Below are positions 9,130-24,112 of a DNA stretch of 64,000 nucleotides, piece after piece; position 1 is the first letter of the stretch, and the number at the start of each line of letters is the position of its first letter. The DNA comes from DASYGT01 sp035999365 (lineage in GTDB: Bacteria > Actinomycetota > Actinomycetes > Mycobacteriales > Jatrophihabitantaceae). The notes below the pieces were generated by a model, which saw nothing but the letters and a program-made list of their open reading frames with translations, did no database searches and was not told the origin of the DNA. Where the stretch lies: assembly GCA_035999365.1 (NCBI GenBank), contig DASYGT010000009.1, positions 59,623-123,622 of the forward strand, given 5' to 3'. The translations under genes and the position numbers were made by a program.

Positions 9130-10235
9130 GTGGTCTACCTCTGGATAGCTCTCGCTGTCATCGTCGTCGCCGTCCTGCTCGTGGCGACGCTCGTGCTCCC
9201 ACGAGCAGCACGGCGGCGGGAGGGGCGCGGGCCAAGTGTCCTGCCAACAGCACCTCCGGCCGCGACCCCCGCGCCGACAGCGCCGACCCTCGAAACAGCG
9301 CCGACCCTCGAAACACCGGAACCCACCGCGGGCCGCCTCCTCAGGATGCGGTCGCGGTTGGCTCGCTCGCAGTCGACTCTCGGCCGTGGGCTGCTGTCCG
9401 TTCTGGCCCGCGATCAGCTCGACGAGCAGGCCTGGGACGAAATCGAGGAGACCCTGCTGACCGCTGACGTCGGGGTCGCCGCGACAGGCGAGATAGTAGA
9501 GCGGCTGCGCATGCGAACGAAGGTGCTCGGGACCCGTTCGCCGGGGGAGTTGCGAGCCCTGCTCGCCGAGGAACTGGTTGCTGCGCTGCAGCCCGATCTC
9601 GACCGCTCCTTGCACACCACGCCCGGCGAACATCCGGCGGTCGTGCTGATGGTCGGCGTCAACGGCACCGGAAAGACCACGACCTGCGGGAAGCTGGCTC
9701 GGGTGCTCGTAGCTGACGGCCGAACCGTCCTGCTCGCTGCCGCAGACACGTTCCGGGCGGCAGCCGCGGATCAGTTGCAGACCTGGGGGTCGCGTGTCGG
9801 CGCTGAGACCGTACGCGGGCCCGAGGGCGGTGACCCGGCGAGTGTCGCGTTCGACGCTGTCAAGAAGGGCGCGGATGCGCATGTCGACGTCGTCCTGATC
9901 GACACGGCCGGCCGGTTGCACACGAAGGTCGGGTTGATGGATGAACTCGGCAAGGTCAAGCGCGTCGTCGAACGGCAGGCGCCGGTGGACGAGACGTTGC
10001 TCGTGCTGGACGCGACGACTGGGCAGAACGGCCTCACTCAGGCGCGTGTCTTCACCGAGGTGGTGAACGTGACAGGAATCGTGCTGACCAAGCTCGACGG
10101 CACGGCCCGTGGTGGCATCGTGATCAGCGTGCAGCGGGAGCTCGGAGTCCCGGTGAAGCTCATCGGACTCGGCGAGGGACCGGACGACCTCGCTCCGTTC
10201 GATCCGGGGGACTTCGTGGACGCTCTGCTGGGCGA

Positions 10236-10239
<4 letters not shown>
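9130..10239 (+). CDS. ftsY: Signal recognition particle receptor FtsY
   Basis: FtsY is the membrane-associated GTPase that receives SRP-ribosome complexes for co-translational insertion. The 369-residue product begins with a hydrophobic segment (YLWIALAVIVVAVLLVATLV, after the initiator GTG), followed by a short proline/threonine-rich linker and the NG domain. GTPase motifs are GVNGTGKTTTCG (near residue 176), DTAGRLH (near 258) and TKLDGTARGG (near 319). A true N-terminal transmembrane helix in place of the long acidic A domain of E. coli is common in actinobacteria. The stop overlaps the tdh start as ATGA. The SRP partner gene ffh is not in the window. Confidence 0.95.
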
Positions 10240-11266
<1,027 letters not shown>

Positions 11267-11267
<1 letters not shown>

Positions 11268-12448
11268 TGTATGGCTCGGTCGGAACGCAACTGCAGGTGA
11301 CGCTGGACGAGATTCGCAGTGCCGGTCTGTACAAGCAGGAGCGCCAGCTGGCCTCGCCGCAGGCTGCCCATGTGCGCGCCGGCGGTGCCGACGTCCTGAA
11401 CTTCTGCGCGAACAACTATCTCGGCCTCGCCGACCATCCGACCGTGGTCGACGCGGCCAAGCGCGCGCTGGACGAGTGGGGTTTCGGCATGGCGAGCGTT
11501 CGCTTCATCTGTGGAACACAGGTGCAGCACGCCGAACTCGAACGGCGACTGTCGGCATTCCTGCACACCGAGGCGACGATCCTGTATTCATCCTGCTTCG
11601 ACGCGAACGGCGGCCTGTTCGAGGTGCTGCTCGACGAGAACGACGCGGTGATCTCCGACGAACTGAACCATGCCTCGATCATCGACGGCATCCGCCTGTG
11701 CAAGGCCGAGCGACACCGATACCGCAACCGTGACATGGACGACCTGGCGCGCATCCTGAGCACGTCGGCGGCCGGTGCTCGTCGGCGGCTGATCGTCACC
11801 GACGGGGTGTTCTCGATGGACGGCTATCTCGCGCCGCTGGACGAGCTGTGCGACGTGGCCGATCGCTATGGCGCGATGGTCATGGTCGATGACTCGCACG
11901 CGGTGGGTTTCGTCGGCCCGTCGGGCGCTGGTACGCCGGAGTTGTTCGGCGTGCAGGACCGTGTCGACATCGTGTCGGGAACGCTGGGCAAGGCGCTCGG
12001 TGGTGCCTCCGGGGGCTACATATCGGCGCGTTCGGAGATCGTTGAGTTGCTGCGGCAGCGATCGCGTCCTTACTTGTTCTCGAACGCGGTAGCGCCATCG
12101 GTGGTGGCGGGATCACTCGCCGCCCTCGACCTGGTGGCGAGCAGCGAGGAGCAGCGCGCAACGCTGCGGTCGAACACGGCGTTGTTCCGCCGCCGCATGG
12201 GCGAGGAGGGCTTCGACCTTCTTGCCGGCGAGCATCCGATCACGCCGGTCATGTTCGGCGACGCCGCGCTCGCGACACGGATCGCCGACGCGATGCTCGG
12301 TCATGGCGTGTACGTGATCGCCTTCTCCTATCCCGTCGTGCCCCAGGGAAAGGCGCGGATCCGCGTGCAGCTCTCCGCGGCGCACTCTCAGGCTGACGTC
12401 GAGACATGTGTCCGGGCATTCGTCACCGCCCGCGACGAGGTGGGGTGA
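11267..12448 (+). CDS. kbl: 2-amino-3-ketobutyrate CoA ligase (glycine C-acetyltransferase)
   Basis: Kbl cleaves 2-amino-3-ketobutyrate with CoA to glycine and acetyl-CoA, completing threonine degradation begun by Tdh. This PLP fold-type I enzyme has the Schiff-base lysine in SGTLGKALGGASGGY (Lys near residue 242) and the family motifs NNYLGLADHP, SVRFICGTQ and DDSHAVGFVG. Length (393 residues) fits the family. The ATG overlapping the tdh stop was chosen over a longer in-frame reading that runs into tdh. It converges on the MerR gene with a 3-nt gap and no visible terminator between them. Confidence 0.95.
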
Positions 12449-12451
12449 ACC

Positions 12452-13219
12452 CTACGGCGCGGTATGACGGGCGACGTTCGCGACGATGGCGTCGTGGACG
12501 TACTGCGCAAGGCCCGGCGTGATGTCGTCGTACGTGGCGGTGAAGCGTGCGTCGCAGATGTACATCTCGGCCAGTCCCAGATGCATGGCGTAGTCGCAGT
12601 CGTAGAACCACCTCGTCAGGAACTGGCGATGCTCCTCGGCCACGGTGGTTGCCCGGTCGCCGTCGGACGGGGCGCCCTCGCGCAGCGCAGCAGCGAAGGC
12701 CTGTGTGGCCGCATCGCTCTGCGTCTTCATCTCGACCCAGTCCTGCTTGCTGTACGTCGCGGCCCGGCGCTGTGACTCGCGGTAGGCGTCCGTGTCGCCC
12801 CAGCGCTGCTCGGCCTCCTCTGCCCATTCGCCGGCGACCTTGTCGGTGCCGAACACCTCGAAGGACTCCTGCGGCGTCATTCCGATTCCCATGGCGCGTG
12901 CCTCCATCTCCTTTTCCAGCGCCTCCAGCAGGCGGTGCTGACGCTCGACGCGTTCACGCAACAGTCGGTGCTGCCGGCGCAGGTGATCCTCGGCCGTGAC
13001 GTCGTCGTCGAGAATCTGCGCGATCTCGTCCAGACCGAAATCCAATTCGCGGTAGTACAGGATCCGGCGCAGCCGAGTGAGATCGTCGGCGTCGTACTGG
13101 CGGTAACCGCCGGCCGTTCGATCTCGCGGAGTCAGCAGCCCGACCTCGTCGTAGTGGTGCAGGGTGCGCACCGAAACGCCGCTGAGCGCCGCGACCTGCC
13201 CAACCGTGAACTGGGTCAT
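12452..13219 (-). CDS. MerR-family regulator of the TipAL type
   Basis: The 255-residue protein has an N-terminal MerR winged helix-turn-helix (FTVGQVAALSGVSVRTLHHY, residues 3-22), a dimerisation coiled coil (about 80-110) and a C-terminal TipAS-like domain (about 125-250, with TPQESFEVFG and the tail YVHDAIVANVA). TipAL proteins activate their own promoter when thiopeptides or other multidrug ligands bind the TipAS domain. Length matches TipAL. I chose the ATG giving MTQFTVGQ because an excellent promoter and operator end just before it. Ligand and targets other than its own promoter are unknown. Confidence 0.88.
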   Translation of the reverse strand: MTQFTVGQVAALSGVSVRTLHHYDEVGLLTPRDRTAGGYRQYDADDLTRLRRILYYRELDFGLDEIAQILDDDVTAEDHLRRQHRLLRERVERQHRLLEALEKEMEARAMGIGMTPQESFEVFGTDKVAGEWAEEAEQRWGDTDAYRESQRRAATYSKQDWVEMKTQSDAATQAFAAALREGAPSDGDRATTVAEEHRQFLTRWFYDCDYAMHLGLAEMYICDARFTATYDDITPGLAQYVHDAIVANVARHTAP

Positions 13220-13225
13220 GGCATC

Positions 13226-13256
13226 ACTGTGCCGCCTCACGTGCCGTGAGGGTCAA
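13226..13256 (-). promoter_or_regulatory. MerR-type autoregulated promoter with palindromic operator
   Basis: On the minus strand a -35 TTGACC (13256-13251) is separated by 19 nt from a weak -10 CACAGT (13231-13226). The spacer carries a perfect inverted repeat, CCTCACG-GCA-CGTGAGG (13251-13235). A 19-bp spacer filled by a dyad is the hallmark of promoters that MerR proteins activate by DNA distortion. The -10 ends 6 nt before the ATG, so the transcript is probably leaderless. The regulator and operator assignment is inferred from adjacency. Confidence 0.75.
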
Positions 13257-13273
13257 GCGATTGATCGGGCGGT

Positions 13274-13468
13274 CTAGTCGAGTCGCTTCTGCACCAACAT
13301 GTGGTGCACGTACATGCCCGCGAGCGACGGGATGAACAGGATCGCCATCGCGTTGCGCTGGAACGTGCCCACCACGGCGAGAGCCAGGACGAGAACCACG
13401 ATCACCGCGTAGACGAGGATCCACGGATGGGTGGCCCACACCCGTCGGTAGTCCCACCACACGTCCAC
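13274..13468 (-). CDS. Small two-helix membrane protein
   Basis: The 64-residue reading starts at GTG with DVWWDYRRVWATHPW, followed by two hydrophobic helices (ILVYAVIVVLVLALAVVGTF and AMAILFIPSLAGMYVHHML), and ends in a basic tail. Another GTG two codons later is equally possible. It lies upstream of the MerR gene on the same strand, with the MerR promoter between them. I do not recognise a family. Regular hydrophobic spacing and GC-rich third positions argue for a real gene, but the evidence is modest. Confidence 0.5.
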   Translation of the reverse strand: MDVWWDYRRVWATHPWILVYAVIVVLVLALAVVGTFQRNAMAILFIPSLAGMYVHHMLVQKRLD

Positions 13469-13542
13469 GGCGCCGATGCTACCGGCCGTTCTCGCGCGAC
13501 GAGATCGGGCAAATGACGCCGAACGAAGTGTGACGTTTGCGG

Positions 13543-13580
13543 TTAACCGCGATGAGCCATCCGTGACACGTGGACGAAAC
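13543..13580 (+). promoter_or_regulatory. Candidate GlnR-like box upstream of amt
   Basis: Four pentamers occur at an exact 11-nt pitch: TTAAC, GAGCC, GACAC and GAAAC, each separated by 6 nt. The actinobacterial GlnR consensus is GTnAC-n6-GAAAC repeated twice at this pitch. The last half-site matches perfectly, the first and third match at four of five positions, the second is poor. It lies about 70 nt before the amt start, as expected for nitrogen control. This is a pattern match by eye and not proof. Confidence 0.4.
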
Positions 13581-13649
13581 ACGCCGCAGCCATCGTGACC
13601 GCGACGCTTCCCGCGCCAGCTGGCGCCTATCCAGATGAGAGGAAGGCTT

Positions 13650-15167
13650 GTGTCTCACCTCCCACTTGTGCACTCGCTGCTGACGGCAGCCACGAACGGG
13701 TGCCCCGATCCATCGACGCTGGGTAAGTACCAGCCGTTCAACCAGCAGCTGTTCCAGATCGGCGCGGACGGCAAGCAGATCCTCGACAACTCGGGCAAGC
13801 CGGTGCCGTGCGCAGGCGCGATCAACACGGCTGTCGATGCGGGCGCCACCGCGTGGATCCTGGCCTCATCAGCGCTCGTGCTGCTGATGACTCCGGCGCT
13901 CGCGTTCTTCTACGGCGGCATGGTTCGCGCCAAGCACGCGTTGGCGATGCTGATGCAGAACTTCACCGCGATCGCCGTCGTGAGCGTCACGTGGATCGTC
14001 ATCGGATTCACCTGGGCCTTCAGTGGCACGGGCAAGTATCTCGGCGACACGCACTTCCTGTTCCTGCGCCACATCAACGACGGCGTGCCGACACTGGGCA
14101 CGGCACAGCTGATTCCGACGATGTGCTTCGTCGCATTCCAGTTGACCTTCGCCATCATCACGCCGGCGCTGATCACCGGATCCACCGCTGACCGGTGGAA
14201 GTTCGGACCGTTCGTTGCGTTCGTGACGATCTGGTCGATCGTCATCTACGCGCCGGTTGCGCACTGGGTGTTCGACGCGTACGGCATGCTCAACCGCTCT
14301 GCGATCGAGCCCGGGGCGCACTTCTTCGCCGAGGACTTCGCAGGTGGCACCGTCGTGCACATCAACGCCGGCGCTGCGGGTCTGGCGATGGCGCTGCTGC
14401 TCGGCAAGCGCAAGGGCTGGCCGAAGGAGTCGATGCGGGGCCACAACATTCCCTTCGTGATGCTCGGCGCTGGGTTGCTGTGGTTCGGCTGGTTCGGTTT
14501 CAACGCCGGCTCCGAACTCGGCGCCGACAGTGTGGCGAGCGCGGCGTGGGTCAACACGAACACCGCCACCGCCACGGCCCTGCTCGGCTGGGTCCTCGCC
14601 GAAAAGCTCCGGTACGGAAAGCCGACCGCACTCGGTGCCGCGTCAGGAGCCGTCGCCGGCCTTGTCGCCATTACGCCGTGTGCGGGTTGGGTCAGCCCGA
14701 TGGGGTCGATCTTCATAGGCTTCATCGCCGGATTCGTCTGCGCGTACGCAGTCAGCCTCAAGACGAAGATCGGACTCGATGACTCGCTCGACGTGGGCGG
14801 CGTTCACTTCGTCGGCGGGTGGATCGGGACGCTGAGTGTCGGTTTCTTCAGCACGACCGGGACCAATGCGCTCGGCAACAACGGCATTCTCTACGGTGGC
14901 AAGGGCCATTACGGTGGTTGGAACCTGCTGATGCACCAGGCGATCGCCGCGGGAATCGTGAGCGTCTTCTCCTTCGGTGGGACGCTGATCATCGGGTTCG
15001 TGATCAATCTCTTCATCAAGAACCGGGTCTCGGAAGAGGCCGAGATGGAGGGTCTGGACACCGCGCTCCACGGTGAATCGGCGTACGAGTTCGGTTCGGT
15101 CGGCGGCGCGGGTAGCTACCTTCCGGCTGGACTGTCGGCGGGGACGAAGGAGACGGTGGGGGCATGA
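13650..15167 (+). CDS. amt: Ammonium transporter
   Basis: Amt conducts ammonium across the cytoplasmic membrane. About eleven transmembrane helices can be followed, with family motifs FFYGGMVRAKHALAMLMQNF, GGTVVHINAGAAGLAMALLL (second half of the pore, with the first conserved histidine) and DVGGVHFVGGWIGTLSVGFF (second pore histidine). I favour the GTG start at 13650 because GAGAGG lies 7 nt before it; an in-frame ATG at 13635 overlaps that ribosome binding site. The stop overlaps the glnK start by 4 nt. The pairing with a PII gene means the channel is probably blocked by GlnK under nitrogen excess. Confidence 0.93.
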   Translation: MSHLPLVHSLLTAATNGCPDPSTLGKYQPFNQQLFQIGADGKQILDNSGKPVPCAGAINTAVDAGATAWILASSALVLLMTPALAFFYGGMVRAKHALAMLMQNFTAIAVVSVTWIVIGFTWAFSGTGKYLGDTHFLFLRHINDGVPTLGTAQLIPTMCFVAFQLTFAIITPALITGSTADRWKFGPFVAFVTIWSIVIYAPVAHWVFDAYGMLNRSAIEPGAHFFAEDFAGGTVVHINAGAAGLAMALLLGKRKGWPKESMRGHNIPFVMLGAGLLWFGWFGFNAGSELGADSVASAAWVNTNTATATALLGWVLAEKLRYGKPTALGAASGAVAGLVAITPCAGWVSPMGSIFIGFIAGFVCAYAVSLKTKIGLDDSLDVGGVHFVGGWIGTLSVGFFSTTGTNALGNNGILYGGKGHYGGWNLLMHQAIAAGIVSVFSFGGTLIIGFVINLFIKNRVSEEAEMEGLDTALHGESAYEFGSVGGAGSYLPAGLSAGTKETVGA

Positions 15168-15502
15168 AGCAGGTAACCGCGGTCATCAAGCCGTTCAAGC
15201 TCAACGACGTCAAGGCCGCGCTGGAGGTACTCGGCATCCAGGGCCTCACCGTCTCCGAGGTACAGGGCTTCGGTCGGCAGAAGGGGCACACGGAGGTGTA
15301 CCGCGGCGCGGAATACACCGTCGACCTGGTGCCGAAGGTGCGTGTCGACGTGCTGGTAGGCGACGCCGATGCCGACAAGGTCGTGGATTCGATCGTGGAG
15401 GCAGCCCGGACGGGAAAGATCGGCGACGGAAAGGTGTGGGTCACCGCGGTCGAGACACTCGTCCGCGTCCGGACAGGTGAGCGTGACGCTGACGCCGTCT
15501 AG
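15164..15502 (+). CDS. glnK: PII nitrogen regulatory protein (GlnK/GlnB type)
   Basis: The trimeric PII protein senses 2-oxoglutarate and ATP/ADP and controls Amt and nitrogen enzymes. The 112-residue sequence begins MKQVTAVIKPFKLNDVKAAL. It has the T-loop with Tyr51 in YRGAEY, the site of uridylylation or, in actinobacteria, adenylylation. It also carries the C-terminal GKIGDGKVWV signature. It overlaps amt (ATGA) and is followed after 33 nt by glnD, the enzyme that modifies it. The amt linkage favours the GlnK role. Confidence 0.95.
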   Translation: MKQVTAVIKPFKLNDVKAALEVLGIQGLTVSEVQGFGRQKGHTEVYRGAEYTVDLVPKVRVDVLVGDADADKVVDSIVEAARTGKIGDGKVWVTAVETLVRVRTGERDADAV

Positions 15503-15535
15503 CCGATCGACGCTTGCTCCACCTACGGTGCGAGC

Positions 15536-17833
15536 GTGAGCCAGTCGCTCAGTCAAGTCCGGGCCGCCGTGTTGCGTCGGCCCGGACTTGTCGGCGTCGA
15601 GTTGCGGGTCGCGCTCGCCGATGCGTACGACGATTGGCTGCGGGGGCTGGTGCCCGAACGGCCCGGGCTGGCGCTCGTCGCTGTCGGCGGGTTGGGCCGC
15701 GAGGAGCTGGCGCCGTACTCCGACCTCGATCTCGTGCTGCTGCACGACGGCCGGGTTCCGGATCTGTCGAGCGTTGCTGACTCCATCTGGTACCCGATCT
15801 GGGACGCCGGCATCGGCCTCGACCATTCCGTGCGCACCGTCGACGACGCCGTGTCGGTAGCCAAGGACGACCTCAAGGCCCTGCTCGGCCTGCTCGACAT
15901 CCGGCACATCGCGGGGGATGCCGGGATGTGGGGGCCGCTGCGAGCGCGGGTACTCGACATCTGGCGCGCCACCGCCCTCAAACGGTTTCCGGAGATGCAG
16001 GAGCTGTCGCAGCAGCGGTGGGCGGTAGCGGGTGAGGCAGCCTTCCTGCTCGAACCGAACATCAAGGACTCGCGCGGTGCCCTGCGGGACGCGCAGCAGC
16101 TGCATGCGCTGGCCGTGGCCCAGGTCGTCGACCTTCCGACGTCCGTGCGAGCGGCCTACCCGATGTTGCTGGACGTGCGCGGCGAATTGCACAGACGCAC
16201 GGGCCGCGCCGAGGATGTGCTGCGCCTGCAAGAGCTGGCGAGCATCGCCGAATCGCTCGAGCTGTACGACGACGGCGGCGAGCCCGACGGCGACGCAGTG
16301 CTGAGGATGGTGAACGACGCCGCCCGCACCGTCGCGTACGAGCTGGACATGGCCTGGCACCGGATCGAGCGTGACAACAGGCCCACCAGGCGGCGGCTCT
16401 TCAGCGCGAATCCCGATCCGAGCCGGGTCGGTCTCGCTCGCGACGTCGTCGCCCAGGACGACGAGGTGGGGCTGGCGCGGTACTGCGATCCATCGGCCGA
16501 TCCGGGTCTGGTGGTGCGCGCTGCGCGTGCGGCGGCCGAGCACGATCTGCGCCTATCGGAATTCACGCTCGCCCGGCTCGCCGAATCCGCCGCCGAGGTA
16601 CCGGTGCCGTGGCCGGACCAGGTCCGCGCCGACTTCGTGTCCCTGCTCGGGGCCGGGGTGCCGGCGGTGCGTGTGCTCGAATCTCTCGACCACGCGGGCC
16701 TCCTCGAACGTCTCATCCCCGAATGGCGCGACGTGCGCTCCAAGGCGCAGCACAACCCCGTGCACAGGTTCACCGTCGATCGACACCTGCTCGAGACGGC
16801 CGCTCAGGCCGCCGCGCTCACCCGCACCGTGTCGCGGCCCGACCTGCTCCTCGTGGGCGCACTTCTGCACGACATCGGCAAGGGGTACGCCGGGGATCAC
16901 TCCGAGGTCGGCGCAGTGCACGCGGAGGTCGTCGCGAAGCGGATGGGCTTCTGCTCGGCCGACGTCGTGACGATCCGGGCGCTGGTTCGGCACCACCTGC
17001 TGCTGCCGGACACCGCCACGCGGCGCGACCTCGACGACCCGATGACGGTCAACCTGGTGGTCGACTCCCTCGACGGTTCCGCGGAGGTGCTCGCGCTGTT
17101 GCACCAGCTGACCATCGCTGACGCTGCCGCAACCGGGCCCGCAGCGTGGAGTGAGTGGAAGGGCGGCCTGATTGCCGACCTCGTGGCCCGCTCGCATCTG
17201 GTCATGAAGGGCGCACCCCTGCCGCCGATCGAGCAACTCGACGATGCCCGGCGAGCACTCGCCGACGCGGGGCGCCTCGCGGTCGAGATCCGGGAGGATC
17301 AGGTGATCGTCGCGGCCCCGGATGCCGTGGGTGTCCTCTATCGCACTGCCGGGGTGCTCGCCCTGCACTCCCTCGACGTGCGCTCGGCAGCTATCTGCAC
17401 CCATAACGGCATGGCGATCAACACCTTCGCCGTCGAGGCGCGGTTCGGCCGGTTGCCCGACCCCGCGGTCGTGCGCGCCGACCTGGCGAGGGCCATGGAT
17501 GGCGAGCTGGGGCTTGCCGACAAGCTGCGGCAGAAGGAGCGCGCCTACGCCCGCACGACGCCGGCCGATCCGCGTCCGCCGGCCGTCCTGTGGTTCGACG
17601 ACGCCGCGACCGACGCGACGGTCGTCGAGTTTCGCGCCACCGATTCGATCGGGTTGCTCTGCCGGATCACCGCCGCCCTCGAGCGCTGCCAGGTGGACGT
17701 CCGTTCGGCGCGCGTGTCCTCGATGGCCGGTGTGGCTGTCGATGCGTTCTATGTCACCACCCGCGACGGGTCCCGTATTCCGGAGGCGGCCAGGGCCGAG
17801 ATCGAGGCAGAATTGACCCGCGTCCAGGGTTGA
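15536..17833 (+). CDS. glnD: PII nucleotidyltransferase/nucleotide-removing enzyme GlnD
   Basis: GlnD modifies and de-modifies PII according to glutamine level; actinobacterial forms studied so far adenylylate rather than uridylylate. The 765-residue protein has an N-terminal nucleotidyltransferase domain (VGGLGREELAPYSDLDLVLL, with the DLD metal site), a GlnE-like helical segment, an HD phosphohydrolase domain (LLHDIGKGYAGDHS, His near residue 445) and two C-terminal ACT domains (about 590-660 and 695-765) for glutamine sensing. GTG start, 33 nt after glnK. All four domains look complete. Confidence 0.94.
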   Translation: MSQSLSQVRAAVLRRPGLVGVELRVALADAYDDWLRGLVPERPGLALVAVGGLGREELAPYSDLDLVLLHDGRVPDLSSVADSIWYPIWDAGIGLDHSVRTVDDAVSVAKDDLKALLGLLDIRHIAGDAGMWGPLRARVLDIWRATALKRFPEMQELSQQRWAVAGEAAFLLEPNIKDSRGALRDAQQLHALAVAQVVDLPTSVRAAYPMLLDVRGELHRRTGRAEDVLRLQELASIAESLELYDDGGEPDGDAVLRMVNDAARTVAYELDMAWHRIERDNRPTRRRLFSANPDPSRVGLARDVVAQDDEVGLARYCDPSADPGLVVRAARAAAEHDLRLSEFTLARLAESAAEVPVPWPDQVRADFVSLLGAGVPAVRVLESLDHAGLLERLIPEWRDVRSKAQHNPVHRFTVDRHLLETAAQAAALTRTVSRPDLLLVGALLHDIGKGYAGDHSEVGAVHAEVVAKRMGFCSADVVTIRALVRHHLLLPDTATRRDLDDPMTVNLVVDSLDGSAEVLALLHQLTIADAAATGPAAWSEWKGGLIADLVARSHLVMKGAPLPPIEQLDDARRALADAGRLAVEIREDQVIVAAPDAVGVLYRTAGVLALHSLDVRSAAICTHNGMAINTFAVEARFGRLPDPAVVRADLARAMDGELGLADKLRQKERAYARTTPADPRPPAVLWFDDAATDATVVEFRATDSIGLLCRITAALERCQVDVRSARVSSMAGVAVDAFYVTTRDGSRIPEAARAEIEAELTRVQG

Positions 17834-17860
17834 CCCGCCGTTGCGGGGGGCACCGGAGAT

Positions 17861-17912
17861 TGCTCACACAGATGTCATTTGGCGTCTGTGCGAAACGTGC
17901 CGGTAACCTGGA
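17861..17912 (+). promoter_or_regulatory. Candidate gltB promoter region with dyad
   Basis: The sequence carries a dyad CACAGA...TCTGTG (12 nt apart, from about 17867) and then GAAAC-n6-GTAAC (17892-17907). TAACCT inside the latter is a fair -10 hexamer. GAAAC and GTAAC are the two half-site types of GlnR boxes at the right spacing, but the flanking half-sites do not match. It is the only obvious regulatory-looking segment in the 177 nt between glnD and gltB. Confidence 0.3.
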
Positions 17913-18010
17913 GCTGCCGTACGGGCCGACGTCGTCCCGGATCCCGGAGTCGCAGTGAGGCGATCATCCGCGGAGAACATCCCGAGTCGACCGGCCCCGC
18001 AGGAGAGTGC

Positions 18011-22570
<4,560 letters not shown>

Positions 22571-22681
22571 GCGACATTCTGCGCCGGTCGGTCATGGGAC
22601 GCGATGACATACACCTGAGAGCAACCGGCGTTCATCTGCGCGAAACTCGGCAACTGGCGGGTAACCCCTAGGCTGGATACC

Positions 22682-24112
22682 GTGACGCGCCGCGCGAAGA
22701 TCGTCTGCACACTCGGGCCGTCGACCGATTCGCCAGAGCGCTGCCGGGCGCTCGTCGAGGCCGGCATGGACGTGGCCCGGCTGAACTTCAGCCACGGCAC
22801 CCATGCCGAGCACGGGCGGCGATTCCACGAGGTGCGCCAGGCCGCGGCGGCCGCGGAGCGCAACGTCGCAGTGCTCGCTGACCTGCAGGGCCCGAAGATC
22901 CGCCTCGGCAAGTTCGCCGAGGGGCCGGTCGAGTGGGCCACGGGCGATCGCGTGCGGATCACCGTCGAGGATGTGCCCGGCGACCACGACCGGGTGTCGA
23001 CCACCTACCTGCAACTGGCCGACGACGTACGCCCGGGCGACAAGTTGCTCGTCGACGACGGCAACGTGGCCTTGGTCGCCGTGTACATCGACAACGGCAC
23101 CGACGTCGTGTGTGACGTGACCGAAGGCGGCATCGTCAGCGACAACAAGGGGTTGTCGCTACCCGGTGTCGCCGTGAGTGTTCCGGCGATGTCCGACAAG
23201 GACGCCGATGATCTGGAGTTCGCGTTGCGGCTCGGGGTCGACTTCATAGCGCTGTCGTTCGTCCGCCACCCCGAGGATGTCAAGCTCGTTCACCGGGTGA
23301 TGGATTCGGTCGGGATCCGGCGCCCCGTCATCGCGAAGCTCGAGAAGCCGGAAGCCGTCGACGCACTCGAGGACATCGTGCTCGCCTTCGACGGTGTCAT
23401 GGTCGCTCGCGGTGATCTCGGTGTCGAGATGCCGCTCGAGCAGGTGCCCGTGGTCCAGAAGCGGGCGATCCAGATGTGCCGCGACAATGCCAAACCGGTG
23501 ATCGTCGCGACCCAGATGCTCGAGTCGATGATCACGCACTCGCGTCCCACCCGGGCCGAGGCGTCCGACGTGGCCAATGCCGTGATCGACGGCGCCGATG
23601 CGGTGATGCTCTCGGGCGAGACGAGCATCGGCCGCTACCCGGTGCAGGCGGTCGCGACGATGAGCCGAATCATCAATTCCGTCGAGGCCGCAGGAACGCA
23701 GGTCACCGGTCTGCAGCACAACCCGCGCACCCCCGGCGGCGCGATCGCCAAGGCTGCCAAGGACATCGGCGACGCCTTGGGTGCCGTCGCACTCGTGGCG
23801 TTCACCCAGACCGGCGACACGGCACGTCGACTATCGCGCCTGCAACCGTCCCAGCGGATCCTGGTATTCACACCCGTCGAGCAGGTGCAGCGGCAGATGG
23901 CGCTGCTCTGGGGAGCTGAGGCCCACCTGGTGTGGACGGTCAAGACCACCGATGACATGGTGCGCCAGGTTGATTCGGCCCTCCTGAACCGTCGCGTGTG
24001 CCATCCGCACGATCTGGTGGTGGTCGTCGCCGGAACTCCTCCTGCGACTCCGGGCGCGACCAACACCATCCGCGTGCATCACATCGGCGATGTTCTGCGT
24101 CATGACGTCTGA
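22682..24112 (+). CDS. pyk: Pyruvate kinase
   Basis: Pyruvate kinase makes pyruvate and ATP from phosphoenolpyruvate and ADP, the last step of glycolysis. The 476-residue sequence opens with RRAKIVCTLGPSTDSPERC after the GTG. It has the signature around IAKLEKPEAVDALEDI, the metal- and substrate-binding VMVARGDLGVEMPLEQVP, and TQMLESMI. The B domain and C-terminal regulatory domain are both present. It overlaps the tesB start by 11 nt, as in the mycobacterial pykA-tesB1 pair, so the two are transcribed together. Confidence 0.96.
   Translation: MTRRAKIVCTLGPSTDSPERCRALVEAGMDVARLNFSHGTHAEHGRRFHEVRQAAAAAERNVAVLADLQGPKIRLGKFAEGPVEWATGDRVRITVEDVPGDHDRVSTTYLQLADDVRPGDKLLVDDGNVALVAVYIDNGTDVVCDVTEGGIVSDNKGLSLPGVAVSVPAMSDKDADDLEFALRLGVDFIALSFVRHPEDVKLVHRVMDSVGIRRPVIAKLEKPEAVDALEDIVLAFDGVMVARGDLGVEMPLEQVPVVQKRAIQMCRDNAKPVIVATQMLESMITHSRPTRAEASDVANAVIDGADAVMLSGETSIGRYPVQAVATMSRIINSVEAAGTQVTGLQHNPRTPGGAIAKAAKDIGDALGAVALVAFTQTGDTARRLSRLQPSQRILVFTPVEQVQRQMALLWGAEAHLVWTVKTTDDMVRQVDSALLNRRVCHPHDLVVVVAGTPPATPGATNTIRVHHIGDVLRHDV

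Noticed and set aside
12423..12827. Second minus-strand reading inside the MerR gene
   Set aside because: It is a frame-shifted shadow of the MerR/TipAS gene, whose own frame has clear HTH and TipAS motifs.
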